DNA from: Endotrypanum monterogeii
Lineage: Eukaryota; Euglenozoa; Kinetoplastea; Trypanosomatida; Trypanosomatidae
Assembly (NCBI GenBank): GCA_000333855.2
Contig: CM007341.1
Span: 510,347 to 574,346, forward strand
Direction: 5' to 3'
Length of the DNA: 64,000 nt
In this document: positions 28,623-38,681 of the stretch, piece after piece
Layout of the letters: the number at the start of each line of letters is the position of its first letter
How positions within the stretch are numbered: the stretch's first letter is position 1
Position numbers and translations under genes: made by a program
Notes under the pieces: generated by a model
The model's input: only the letters and a program-made list of their open reading frames with translations
What the model was told of the DNA's origin: nothing
The model's database searches: none

Positions 28623-29810
28623 TTACAGATCAGATGCATCATCAGTAGCCTGCTGTTCCACCACGCTCACAACCTCCGCCACATTCTCAACCGACAGAGT
28701 CATCTTCGGAACATGCGCGACACGATTCTGTTTCCGAAGCTCAGCGACGTTAAGCGTGAATGGAACCACAATGCGACCAAGTAGCTCTGGCTCTATGCTA
28801 TGGTCTCCTGAGGGGGCTAAGGGAACCCCTGTGGCCCCTGGTGAGGCCTGCTGGCGTCGTCTCCACATCTGAACAATCACCTCCCAGGCGCCCTCCACCA
28901 CACGATGTAGCGGCTTTGTGATCGCCCCGTGGAACACCTCGCCATCGTCCTCCTCGTCAAGATCGGTCAACTCCACACGGACACCCGCAGCGGCACCGAA
29001 ACCGCTCATGGGGCCGTCTGCGCCTCCGCTGGCGGCGGGGCTGCTCGGAGCTGGAAATGGTAAAGGGCAACTCCACAACGTGCGGCGTTGCTGCATCAGC
29101 AGTTGCGAGTCAACGGCTTCGGTGGCTTCGATGTCGTTGTCGCCTTTCTGCGGATTCATCCAAACGCAGATGGACTCTTGCAACGCGTCACAGCACAGAC
29201 TGTAGCCGTCACCGCCGTTGAACCCCTTGTAGTTGATTGTAGAATCACCCCTGGACTTGAGCGAAATCGTGTACCGCCACACGTCCTCGTCGTCTGTTAA
29301 GAAGGGTACCAATGACGGACGCGTGTTGCGAGTAGTGCTGGCACTCGGTCCAGCAGCGCCGCCATTCGCTTCATGCGTGAAGTAGTCGCGGTCGGTTCCC
29401 ACCTGCCGTGCTAGAAGTGTTTCTACGTCTGAGGCGCGTAGCATCGACCAGCGGACGGTCACGTTGCAGGACATGCCCTCCGTCCCCGCCGAAGCTGCAG
29501 ACGAAGATGATGTGCAGTCCAACTCAGCACGTGCGTCCTTGACCTTAAAATAAAAATAGTCGCAGTTCTGCGAGGGATGCACCCTAGCCACGCCCTGCAA
29601 TGTGTCAACGGAAGATATGGGCCGCATGCAGCGAAACCCTGGAGGCACTTCTGTTGCCCGCGCCCCTGGAGGTGACACCACAACAACAAGCAGCGTGAGA
29701 AGACCGCAAAGCACAGAGATTAGAAACCGTGAGAGGATGGTGGTGTAGTTTGATGACCGGCACCGCCGTTGTGGTGACGGCATAGTCAGAGCTGCGGAGA
29801 AGGATGACAT
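28623..29810 (-). CDS. Predicted secretory/lumenal protein, kinetoplastid hypothetical
   Basis: A 395-residue protein with a long basic N-region and one strong hydrophobic stretch (about 28-46, ending in Pro-Gly-Ala-Arg-Ala), best read as a signal peptide or signal anchor. The rest has cysteines (FRCMRP, QNCDYF, LDCTSS, MSCNVT, LCCDALQESIC), at least one N-glycosylation sequon (NVT), and a Ser/Ala/Gly-rich linker, which suits a folded ectodomain in the secretory pathway. No second membrane segment is evident. The ATG at 29810 follows a pyrimidine tract ending in AG at 29824-29825; an internal ATG at 29783 is a possible alternative. The frame upstream to 30110 starts at GTG and is A/T-rich UTR-like sequence, so I exclude it. 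I do not recognise the family. Confidence 0.8.
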   Translation of the reverse strand: MSSFSAALTMPSPQRRCRSSNYTTILSRFLISVLCGLLTLLVVVVSPPGARATEVPPGFRCMRPISSVDTLQGVARVHPSQNCDYFYFKVKDARAELDCTSSSSAASAGTEGMSCNVTVRWSMLRASDVETLLARQVGTDRDYFTHEANGGAAGPSASTTRNTRPSLVPFLTDDEDVWRYTISLKSRGDSTINYKGFNGGDGYSLCCDALQESICVWMNPQKGDNDIEATEAVDSQLLMQQRRTLWSCPLPFPAPSSPAASGGADGPMSGFGAAAGVRVELTDLDEEDDGEVFHGAITKPLHRVVEGAWEVIVQMWRRRQQASPGATGVPLAPSGDHSIEPELLGRIVVPFTLNVAELRKQNRVAHVPKMTLSVENVAEVVSVVEQQATDDASDL

Positions 29811-29823
29811 GTCCTGGCAAGAG

Positions 29824-29850
29824 CTAGTGAAGGGGATGAGAGAAGAATAA
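29824..29850 (-). promoter_or_regulatory. Trans-splice acceptor for the lumenal-protein gene
   Basis: In RNA sense TTATTCTTCTCTCATCCCCT is followed by TCACTAG; the AG is at 29824-29825. A second AG lies at 29814-29815. Confidence 0.72.
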
Positions 29851-31861
29851 AGCGACTTTGAATGCGTCCACAATGAACGTTGAGTATCATTAGAGTTTCC
29901 ACTGATAAGTTTCCAAGCGTGAAAAATAGATTTGAACAAAATAAAAAAATAAAAATAAAGAAATGGATGGGAAATCGAAGTGCTGTGAAAAGAGAGCGTG
30001 TGTCCGTGTTTACGGTCGTCAATGGATGTGTGGTGTGCGTGACTTCTGGTGACGGGCACTATCCTGATGCGTGTATATCTGTGCGTACATCCACGATGGA
30101 GCCACCACACGCACCGAGTTTGTTAAGGCGGGTCGTCATCCACAAGAGCGATCGCAAATGGAGAGGGACGCGAGAGTGACGAGAAATAGAAGGGGAGGGG
30201 AAAAGCGGCAGCCACGGGAGTTTGTGTGGAGCACGAAGAAACATGCTTCAACGGTTCGGGCAACTGCGATTGTTCTCAACAGCCACTCAGTCAATGAACA
30301 GGAAAAGCAGCATGTCCTAAACAAATTAAGCACAAAAGATATATATAAACTTCTTTTCCCTCTCCAGTGTTCAAACTAGTAGGCAGTGCATTCACGCATG
30401 CAATTGCATAGGAAGAAGAATGGCCTTTCATAAAGACAGCTACACATATACATGCGCGTTTCTTTTTTGTGTATGCGTATGCGTATGCTTATATATGCAC
30501 TTCATGTTGAAGCACGAAGAGGACACGCGCGCATTGCAAACATAAAAAATGCGTCAAGAAGAGATGACAGAGTGAACAGGGGTACAAAAGAGAGGGGCGC
30601 TGAGCAATATAATAAAACTGTAGCGAGGGTAGAAAAGTGAGGGGTTGACGTCCGAATGCAATTTTTATCTGAGAAGTAAGAGCCGTGGTCCTCTCCAACG
30701 ACTAGCCGCTTTATCCCCCCCCCCTCCACGCACACACACGCATCTCCTTTCCCCATGGCGGCGACAAATTCACATATCATTCACCTGTGAATCGAACAGC
30801 GCCACTTCGCCCCTTCATCCTCGCCCTCACTCCCATGCACTTACACATAGACACACACACACACATATGCGAGCTGGTCGGTCAGCAAGTCAATAGCCTT
30901 AGCCAAAAAAACACGGCACATACGCACCAGAGAACATATACTCAGTCATCAGGGGACGCAAAATGCACAAGGCTGCACCCACACATCCCGTTCATTTTTC
31001 GCTGACTCACCCACTTACCCCTCCCCCCGCACGCAGAGACCATTTGTGGCAGCTGCTTAAGCTCGCCCCAACCTTCAAGACCACCATAAGCACAACACAC
31101 ATAACCGGATTGCACCAGGGCACGTTCCGAAACAAGTATACACTGTTTATCGACTATATCGCATAGAACAGGCGTGAGTGCAATGACACTATGCCACTCG
31201 TGCACCACGATCACGGGAGGTAGAAACGGTGGTGGAGAGGGAAAGGGTTCATCATAGCTGATATCATAAATAATGCATCGCTTTGGTGATCCTGCGCTGC
31301 TAGAAATCTGGATAGACAAGCACCACTTTGCTTTTTTTTGTTATCTCCCGTGAAGAACTGTGCTGTCCAACCGCCCCCTCCCCCTCCCCTCGGAAACGAT
31401 ATATGTAGGTAGAGCAGGGAAACAACAACAAAAAAGTTGAGCTCAACTCATTCTCAACTGAGTCGGGAAAAGAAAATCAAGGGGGAGGGGGAATGCAGAA
31501 GTGATGGCAAAAAAAGTCGCAAAAACGGTCACTCAATCTAAAAAATGCAGATCAGCCTCAAAAAGAATGAGGAAGTAACACGAAAAGTGAGAGAGAGGTA
31601 AGAGAAGCAGGTGTCCACAACACCAGGAAGATACTCTCAACTTCGGGTGCACATCCGAGGCGGCGACTGTTGATTTGCCAACGTGCTCAGACAAGCACGT
31701 CAGCCAAGGTCACCTTTAAAAAATATTCTCTGCTCGTTTGCATAGGGGGGGGGGCTCAAAACAGAACAAAAAAAAATGCAAGGCACCGTCTGACATAGGT
31801 CAGCCAAGATGCCTTTTGTTCCGTATTTGTCTGCCCCATTTGCCGGGCCTTCCCTGGGTTG
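29851..31861. other. Intergenic region between the 1,015-residue membrane gene and the lumenal-protein gene
   Basis: About 2.0 kb without a supported gene. A/T-rich stretch near 29935-29965, TATGCG repeats (30472-30490), a C-run (30716-30724), (CA)n (30850-30864), C/T-rich DNA (31370-31392) and G-runs (31482-31492, 31745-31753). A GC-containing hairpin is at 31681-31700. Confidence 0.6.
31681..31700. repeat. 7-bp inverted repeat (hairpin)
   Basis: ACGTGCT and AGCACGT flank a 6-nt loop (CAGACA). It lies about 160 nt downstream of the membrane-protein stop at 31862, so it is probably in that 3' UTR. Short, so chance is possible. Confidence 0.6.
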
Positions 31862-34800
31862 TCATTCAAAGTAGATCACCTCGCGAAACTCTTGCCCAAA
31901 AGAACACCGACGAGAGGCTGTGTGCGAGCTTGGGAAGGAGCCCTGTCCGGGCAACGTACGAAGAAGCATGGGATTCTCCCCTACGATATTCGCGACACCA
32001 CCGCGGGTCTCGGGGGCCCTCACCATCGTATTCCTCGCCTCTCCGTGTGGCGGGCTGTAACAACCGGTCGGGTGTGTCGTGGTGTTGACGCCGTCGCGAC
32101 GGGCACTCCCGTTGCTGGATACCGTAGTATCCTGTGCCGAGTCGCTGCTCTCGTCCATGTCGCCGCGTTCTGAGCCCTCTTCAGAGACATCTTCAAGAGA
32201 AACTCCGATGAGAATTAACCTTCGCGGTTGATCACATAACGCATTCATAGTTACTTCCATGTGCGTCAGTATACAAAACATATCATCTATGACGCACTCG
32301 AGCACCGGCACCGTCTTTGTCACCGCTGCCTGGGCATCTGTCTCTGACGAGGAGATGGTGACGCCGTCTTCAGAGCGGAACACGTCGCCGCCACTCGCCC
32401 GGTGCAGCTCCTTGCTGGAGATCAACCAGCGCGAGTGAGAGGCTCTCACTGGGAGATGTGGGGTAGCGCGAGTGTGCGTCAGATGTGCACCTTGTTGCCT
32501 TAGTGACTTGGTTGTGACAGGTAGGAATGCAAGGCGCATGGGGCGGTCTTCGAGGATTTTCATGGCGACAATAAGCGAGTCTACACACTGAGGTGCAGCG
32601 GCAGACACAGAGGAACCGTTGAGGGGGCCCCCTGACCGGCCGCCGGGCGCTGATGGCTTCATGTCGGCGGCGGCCGATGGTGAGTAGCCGAGGTCGTCGT
32701 CACCACCCCTGCGGACCATGAGCGAGGATAAGTCTGTGACGCGAGTGCTTTTCGATGGGTCTGCCTCTGTCTGCACCTCTGGGCGACAGTACACTAGCTG
32801 CAGCAATCCTTTCTCTGGAGCCCTCAAGCCTTCGCACCCTTCTTCGTGGTTGGACACCTCACAAATTGTGAAAGGGTCGGAGGTGAAGAAAATTCCGAGC
32901 GAGGCGTCGGGTTCGTTGGAGAAACACTGCCTGCCCGATGAAGCATCGTAGGCAACGTGCGCCACCGCAGCGTAGAGGTGAGAGGAGTCCGTCGCATCTG
33001 GTGTTCTCCTATGAAACCGCACTGTGAGGAACACATCGTCCCCGTCTCCAACAAAGCGAGCCCCTCGATCGATCGAGAGGCTCGGGGGGTGGATGAGGGC
33101 ACAAGCAGGCCGTCCCAGACGCCTCCGGCCGATCAGTCGCCGCTCCGATAACGGCTTTGTTATTGGGAGAACGCTGGTGCTGCCTCCGCCGGCGTGGGGT
33201 GAGGTGAAATGAGCTTTATTCCCACAGCTGCGCCCGTTCCTGGAATCAGGCGAGGCCGTCTCTGACCACGTCGATTGGTGGCCCGATGCTGTCGAGATAT
33301 CAGATTTTTTTCCTGCCACAGTGCCGGAGACGGCAATAGGGCGTCTCCTAGGCCCCCACACTACAGAGTTTGCGCCGGATGGGGCAACTGTATCTAACGA
33401 GCCATAGGGGCTACTGGATACCGCTGGCTCCATGCCCCCTCCTTTACAGTCGACCTGGTGGCCCTTATCCTTCCCCTTGTTCATCTCAGCCGATGTGCGC
33501 GTGTCAAGCCCGCGTGCGAAGGGAAAGAAGAACCGTTCTTTCGCTTTACGAAGATCTTTATCGGCCCGTGACTGAGCCTCGGGATCCGCATGAGACGCTT
33601 CCTCCACTGGATTTGCGGGGGCCACGTCGGCGGCAGGGGTGGTGAGAGGCGGTGCCGGGTACACATCTTCCGGTTTGATTACGATTCTACCCTCCACTTC
33701 GATGTTTTGCAGCGGGGCAAACTCTAGAAGTCCCACCCCATCCTCAAAGCAAAACGCCTTTCCACTTCCCGGTGTAAGCCTCGAGGTAATCTCTCCATCA
33801 GTGCAGCCTTCATCCACGCCGTCAGCGAGCTCCCTCGGTGTTTCTCGGGGTGGCGTGAAGATGCTTTCCAGAGAGGTTTCCCTCTCGTGACCGGCCTTAG
33901 GCAGGAAGCTCATCTTCTTGCTTGGGAAGGTGAGGACCGACGTGTGTAGTGTGGATGTAGCGTCTGGCGAGTCTGACTGATACCGGATCCTTCCTCTGCG
34001 GTTGTGACAGGGTGCGCCGGCCCTAGTGGCACCCGTGTGGAAGGCAAGATGGTTGCGTTGGACGGTTGCAACTGCCTTGACACGCTGCAGAAGAAAAGAA
34101 GAGAAATAGAGGGTCAAGATCATTCTCTCGACTCGGGTCACACTCATCGCTACAGCGCCAACCGCCACCCGCTGGTATTGCATCACAGAGCTTGCCGAGC
34201 CTCCGACTTGTATGACATTAAGCCTACCCAGGAGGCCCATGAGCCATTGCCACTCCTTACCTACATGGACGGTGGCGATGGTCATATCTTGATACTCCTC
34301 TAGTCGGCGGATCCCGCGTAGAAAACGGAGGCCCTCCAGAGCAGAGAGCGCAGCGGACACGGCTGTGTCAACGCAGGCGCTCGCAGAGGCGACAGGCGTG
34401 CGCTGCAGCCCTGAATCTTTCGGGGTCGTCATACCCCATGGGTGGGCAAAATCGTCAACGGCCTCCATGTATGAGTCGGCCCCTAGGGCCTGCAACTCGG
34501 CCTCCACGTTGTTGATTGCGACTCCCAGGTACACCGCGTGCTGCTCTGTCTCCTCAACTATCCTCATCACAGCCGAATTGAGCATGCGCTGCTGGTGCTG
34601 AAGGGTGTAGTAGATTAGCACCGTGTTGATCACGGTTAAGAGGGGAATCATGACGCCGACATATATACGCTTTCCCCCGTCATCTTGGATATGCAGAGGC
34701 GGAACTCCAACGAGGACGAAACAGAGGGCCAGGAGAGCAGCGGTCAGAAACGCTGAAAAGCAAGTAGTGAAGCAAGAGGGGTTCGACCGGTGCGTGTCCA

Positions 34801-34909
34801 CCTTTACATCCAGCAGACCAGCCTGCGGCACCTTGACAGCCACCGGCGTCTCCATGACACCTCCACCCCGCCCCCGCTGCTGCTGAGACCGCCTTTGTGC
34901 GTCGTTCAT
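31862..34909 (-). CDS. Large two-pass membrane protein, kinetoplastid hypothetical
   Basis: A 1,015-residue protein with two hydrophobic segments near the N-terminus (about 46-69 and 82-103) joined by a short loop (PPLHIQDDGGKR); everything after residue ~105 would lie on one side, probably the cytosol. The second segment contains I88-P89-x4-I94-N95-x4-Y100-Y101, a pattern shared with the next upstream gene (start 37608). Residues ~110-290 are helical; the remainder alternates Ser/Pro-rich disorder with short ordered patches (ALIHPPSLSIDRGARFVG, RFHRRTPDATDSSHLYAAVAHVAYD), which may form a beta-rich domain. No enzyme motif was recognised. The ATG at 34909 begins the frame; the flanking RNA-sense sequence is G-rich rather than pyrimidine-rich, so the acceptor is not visible nearby. 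Confidence 0.82.
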   Translation of the reverse strand: MNDAQRRSQQQRGRGGGVMETPVAVKVPQAGLLDVKVDTHRSNPSCFTTCFSAFLTAALLALCFVLVGVPPLHIQDDGGKRIYVGVMIPLLTVINTVLIYYTLQHQQRMLNSAVMRIVEETEQHAVYLGVAINNVEAELQALGADSYMEAVDDFAHPWGMTTPKDSGLQRTPVASASACVDTAVSAALSALEGLRFLRGIRRLEEYQDMTIATVHVGKEWQWLMGLLGRLNVIQVGGSASSVMQYQRVAVGAVAMSVTRVERMILTLYFSSFLLQRVKAVATVQRNHLAFHTGATRAGAPCHNRRGRIRYQSDSPDATSTLHTSVLTFPSKKMSFLPKAGHERETSLESIFTPPRETPRELADGVDEGCTDGEITSRLTPGSGKAFCFEDGVGLLEFAPLQNIEVEGRIVIKPEDVYPAPPLTTPAADVAPANPVEEASHADPEAQSRADKDLRKAKERFFFPFARGLDTRTSAEMNKGKDKGHQVDCKGGGMEPAVSSSPYGSLDTVAPSGANSVVWGPRRRPIAVSGTVAGKKSDISTASGHQSTWSETASPDSRNGRSCGNKAHFTSPHAGGGSTSVLPITKPLSERRLIGRRRLGRPACALIHPPSLSIDRGARFVGDGDDVFLTVRFHRRTPDATDSSHLYAAVAHVAYDASSGRQCFSNEPDASLGIFFTSDPFTICEVSNHEEGCEGLRAPEKGLLQLVYCRPEVQTEADPSKSTRVTDLSSLMVRRGGDDDLGYSPSAAADMKPSAPGGRSGGPLNGSSVSAAAPQCVDSLIVAMKILEDRPMRLAFLPVTTKSLRQQGAHLTHTRATPHLPVRASHSRWLISSKELHRASGGDVFRSEDGVTISSSETDAQAAVTKTVPVLECVIDDMFCILTHMEVTMNALCDQPRRLILIGVSLEDVSEEGSERGDMDESSDSAQDTTVSSNGSARRDGVNTTTHPTGCYSPPHGEARNTMVRAPETRGGVANIVGENPMLLRTLPGQGSFPSSHTASRRCSFGQEFREVIYFE

Positions 34910-35243
34910 ACCACCTTGCTGATGCGAGTCGTTCTCCCCCCTCCCCCCTCACACCACCACCACCACCCCCCCTGCTACCGCTAAAAATATATACCCCTCT
35001 ACCCCTCTCTTACACTTTCACGATGTCTCGGTTCCGTTCGTGTCTTGTTTTGACTCTCGAGACTGAGAGGACAGCCCTGCACGAGGCACATACCCACGAT
35101 CTCCCACCCGGATAGCCAAGCGATAAAAAAAAATTTCAGTATGAAGCCGGAAGGGGAATACGATGATATTTTTTACAAGTTGCGGAAGAAACGACTGAGG
35201 GCAAGAGGAGGACGCAGCTGCAAGAGAGGGTGAAAACGGAGCA

Positions 35244-35281
35244 CTAACGATATATATATATATATATATATATATCGTTAG
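35244..35281. repeat. 38-bp perfect palindrome, (TA)12 core with CTAACGA/TCGTTAG arms
   Basis: A (TA)12 core (35251-35274) is flanked by exactly complementary 7-nt arms CTAACGA and TCGTTAG. Symmetry extends beyond what a TA repeat alone provides. It could extrude as a cruciform or form an RNA hairpin. Confidence 0.92.
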
Positions 35282-35880
35282 AGAGAGAGATTTATGTCCG
35301 AAATTTTCTTTGCAGCGTACGGGCCACCCCGCCGTCCCACTACGCTCACTTCAACGCCCGTCTTTTTTCTCTCCCTTTTTTTTTCCTATCCGCAGCGCGA
35401 GGAAGGGAGAGGTAAAATCAAGGGAGGGAGGGAAACAGCGGGAGGGGGAAGAGCTCCGGGGAGCGTGGCGCACGCGACGACCAACGTTCTAGAGAAGGGA
35501 AGAAACAAGGTTGCACGGGTGGAAGTGAGGGTAATAAAGACCAAGTCCGAGCGCTACGAGGTACACGGAACAAACGAGTCATCAAATGGCAAGTGAAGAA
35601 GACAGAGCAGACGGCTAGAAAAAAAAAAAAGGAAGGGGCGATGAGAAAAAAAAGGAGAAATAGTCCAAATGGTTTCTGTATCTTCCCCGCCCCACCTCCG
35701 GTTGCATGCGAAGAAGACAGCGTCAAGTTGTAGGGACAGTGTGTGACAGGTAGATCTGCAGAAATGTACGGAGCTACCTGTTCGATTAAGTGGCTTCTTT
35801 GTGGGGGAAGAGGCGAGGGCGAGTCAACCAAATGCTCAAACGGGTTAAATCTGCGGTGCACACACACAGGCGGGAATATG

Positions 35881-35904
35881 AATATATATATATATATATA
35901 TATA
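35881..35904. repeat. (TA)n microsatellite
   Basis: Twenty-four alternating T/A bases. Confidence 0.9.
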
Positions 35905-36349
35905 CATACCACCCTTCCCTTTCTCTACTCACCCACCCACCACGCCTCTAGGCACGAATTTTCCGTTTTCCGCCCACTCCCCCCCCCTCTCTCACGCCGG
36001 ATCGGAGCGGTTACCGGATGAGATCGGTGCTGAGAATTGCAGGATGATACCTGAAATGCCGTAATTTCTTGAAGTTCAAGCGTCACAGCAGCAGGCGTCA
36101 CAAGAATGCAGCCTGTACATTCGCACACACTGCCAAACGTGAAACAGACAAGTGGAAAAAATAAGTTTCACAACATATACGCACATCAACGCTTACACAG
36201 AGTAGGAGCTAAAAGAGTCCCCTGGTCCCTCATACTCCTGGTGCGGTGTGTGTGTGTGTGTGTGTGCTTGTTGGGGAGGTGGAGGGAGGCGCCGCCTCCC
36301 TCACAAAGCCCACGCGACCATTTCGGAACACGCACACTCTGTCTAATAA

Positions 36350-36379
36350 ACATATATATATATATATATATATATATGT
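36350..36379. repeat. (TA)n block with ACA/TGT ends
   Basis: A 30-nt perfect palindrome made of a TA core with 3-nt ACA and TGT ends. It lies about 70 bases downstream (RNA sense) of the stop at 36451. Confidence 0.85.
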
Positions 36380-36450
36380 GGAGGAAGCACAGCCGTGCTC
36401 CTTTCAGCGTTGCACCCACGACTACTGCGCCTAAGGACTAGGGTTCTTTT

Positions 36451-37608
36451 TCATACCTTCGCTGCAAACACTCCGCCGGTTGGTTTTGATGAAGAAAAGT
36501 CGAAGTTGACGGGCTCGTTCGTCCGCACCACCACGTTGCCTCGTGAGGTGGAGGGCATGCCAGCTCCACTACCGCGCCGTCCCCATAGGGAATTTTCCAC
36601 ACGATATGGAGGCTGTGGTTTCGATTCCAGAGATCCCGGCACTACGTTGTCACCGTCCATGCCCCCCCTTGGCCCGGACCACTCCCGAGGTGGAACGCGG
36701 TGGGAGCGCTCCCGCGGCAGCAGCAGCACAGACGTCTCACGACGTGGGGCTACAATTTTCTCATCGCCGAACACGACACCCCCTCCTGCTTGCCCAGCAG
36801 TTCCGTGGGTGGAAGCAACGCGGTAGGGCGGCTGAGTGGGCTGTATGGACAAGTTGCTTGGCTGGTCCCCCTCCACGTCCATGTCTCCCCCCCGCCTTGG
36901 CAGCGTACCTGCAGAGAACGGCTGTGCAGCGAGGCGCAGCACATTGAGTGCTGCCTTCGTAAAACTCGCCTCTGTCACGTGAGCCTCAATGAGAAAGCGC
37001 TCCTCCACCTGGCCGCGCAGTGCATCGATCTCCGCAAAAACAGCAGAGTTTACCCAGGCGTCTTTTCGAACGCTTTTTGGTCGCGCATGACGGCGCCATT
37101 CCCAGTTGACGGTGCTCGCCAGTTTCCGAGGCGAGCTGCCTTCGTGATGCAGCTGCATAGTATGAGGCGGTGCCCCCCTGGAATCTACATGGGTGGCAGA
37201 ACCGCCAGCGGTCATGGAAAAGCTCAAGGCAGAGATACCACCACCAAATACACTGCGGTTGCTTACAGCGAGGACGCCACCCTTCCGAAGCTGCTGCCAC
37301 CGAGTCTCCAGGGTCAACCGGAGAGTTAACACGTTCAGCTCGACACGGTAGTGGATAAAACGTAGTGGGCGGTAGTACGCGAAGTAGAGGAACAAAACAT
37401 TTACCGCTGCACACGCAGGGATGATAAAAAGGAGATACAGCTTCTGCCTCACCACCCGAGTAACGGACTCATCGGGCAAAACCTCTCCGGGGAGCGCCTG
37501 CACCGCCTCCCCGGCGTGGCGGTCTGGATTGTACACATACAGGGCAGGCACTACTACTATCAAGAGCAACACCGCGAAGACCACCGCATTAGCGACGATA
37601 AAGATCAT
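36451..37608 (-). CDS. Two-pass membrane protein, possible paralogue of its downstream neighbour
   Basis: A 385-residue protein with two hydrophobic segments: residues ~1-26 (starting at the Met itself) and ~57-79, joined by a ~30-residue polar loop. The second contains I63-P64-x4-V69-N70-x4-Y75-F76, the same spacing as in the next gene in the transcription unit (stop 31862, start 34909). The rest is predicted cytosolic: a short helical part (RFIHYRVELNVLTLRLTLET), then a Ser/Gly/Pro-rich, basic tail. No catalytic motif is seen. The ATG at 37608 is well placed, 34 bases downstream of an acceptor AG at 37643-37644 that follows a C/T tract. Much shorter than its neighbour, so if they are paralogues one has gained or lost the large C-terminal region. 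Confidence 0.82.
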   Translation of the reverse strand: MIFIVANAVVFAVLLLIVVVPALYVYNPDRHAGEAVQALPGEVLPDESVTRVVRQKLYLLFIIPACAAVNVLFLYFAYYRPLRFIHYRVELNVLTLRLTLETRWQQLRKGGVLAVSNRSVFGGGISALSFSMTAGGSATHVDSRGAPPHTMQLHHEGSSPRKLASTVNWEWRRHARPKSVRKDAWVNSAVFAEIDALRGQVEERFLIEAHVTEASFTKAALNVLRLAAQPFSAGTLPRRGGDMDVEGDQPSNLSIQPTQPPYRVASTHGTAGQAGGGVVFGDEKIVAPRRETSVLLLPRERSHRVPPREWSGPRGGMDGDNVVPGSLESKPQPPYRVENSLWGRRGSGAGMPSTSRGNVVVRTNEPVNFDFSSSKPTGGVFAAKV

Positions 37609-37642
37609 TGCAGGCGTGTGTAGCTGTTTTATTTTCTCAAGA

Positions 37643-37673
37643 CTAGAAGAGAGGAGTGGGGAAGGGGGGGGGG
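37643..37673 (-). promoter_or_regulatory. Trans-splice acceptor for the 385-residue membrane-protein gene
   Basis: In RNA sense a C10 run followed by TTCCCCACTCCTCTCTTCT ends in AG at 37643-37644. Confidence 0.8.
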
Positions 37674-38681
37674 ATTAACCAATCAAGGTGGCGAAAACAA
37701 CAAAGGGACACGCGAATACGTACCACACCCCCACCTAAGCGCTAATCAAAAACATGTAAAAAAAAAACGTGGGAAATGAGAAGTAGCGAGGAGAGAGAGC
37801 AAGCGGAACAGCAGCACGGGTACACAAGACGCCGAAGAAGAGGAAGAAAAGAAGAACGGGATACTAAGGGCTTTAAGAGACAACTAAGTGGTGGATATGT
37901 TTGGGGGAGGGTTGCCCAGCGGCCAACAAGAGACACACACAAGTGCGTGTACGTTGGAGATATATTACCTCGAAAAGGTGTGCTTGCTGTATTTTTTTTT
38001 GTGCTCAACTCGCTTCGACATTGACAGATGGATTCAAACCGCAGGCTCAGTTCCACACACACACAGACTAGCGAGAAGTTAAATGCTGACAACTTCAAAG
38101 GAAACGTTCGTAAGATGACACACCTGTGGGGAAAAAGGCAACGTCGACGCAAAAACGCGTTGGCACAGTACAAGAAAAAGGAGAAACATGACAACACACC
38201 TATGTCGACTGTGTGTGTCTGTGGGGGGGGGGGGTCAATGGTAGCTGCACCGCATAGAGACAGTGCGAAACTATTTGATCTCCTTCCACGCCTACGCCGC
38301 CGCCCTCTTTTCCTTTTCTTCCCCTCCCGACCCACCTTCCTCGAGACCGGAGAAACTGGTGCTGTACAGGTATGCAAGCAATTATGTGTGTGCGTGTGTG
38401 TCTGCACCCTTAACATCAGTAGTGAAGAGTAACGCCAAACTTTTTTTTTTAAAGCGACAGTCGGTGAAGATACACCACAGCTGCTACGAACTGCACTGAA
38501 ATGAAGTGTGATACCCACTCCCCACGAGCGCCATCTCATCCCGGCTGTCATCCACCTCTCTGTAGTGCAGAGGTCAGGGAAAGAAGATCAAGTAGAGTGA
38601 TGCCGCAGTGTTCATACATGTGCCCCTGATCCCTTCCCTCAGAGCAATCGAAACAACACACCGAGCACGGAACCACTTGAG
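37674..38681. other. Intergenic region 3' of the DHHC gene
   Basis: No supported gene. A-run (37757-37765), T9 run near 37991, G-run (38222-38233), short CA and TG runs (38055-38065, 38384-38400), T10 run near 38441. Confidence 0.6.

Larger units (their letters stand above)
34910..36450. other. Intergenic region between the two paired membrane-protein genes
   Basis: About 1.5 kb without a supported gene. Contains (CAC/ACC)n and C-runs (34935-34972), the palindrome at 35244-35281, a (GA)n run (35281-35290), A-runs (35619-35652), (TA)n (35881-35904), a C-run (35980-35987), (TG)n (36246-36265) and (TA)n (36351-36377). Confidence 0.6.

Noticed and set aside
29811..30110. 100-codon N-terminal extension of the lumenal protein
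   Set aside because: Starts at GTG, is A/T-rich and contains the acceptor tract used for the ATG at 29810.
30942..31319. 125-codon minus-strand frame in the 29.9-31.9 kb spacer
   Set aside because: No domain, atypical composition, no acceptor tract ahead of its start; probably chance.
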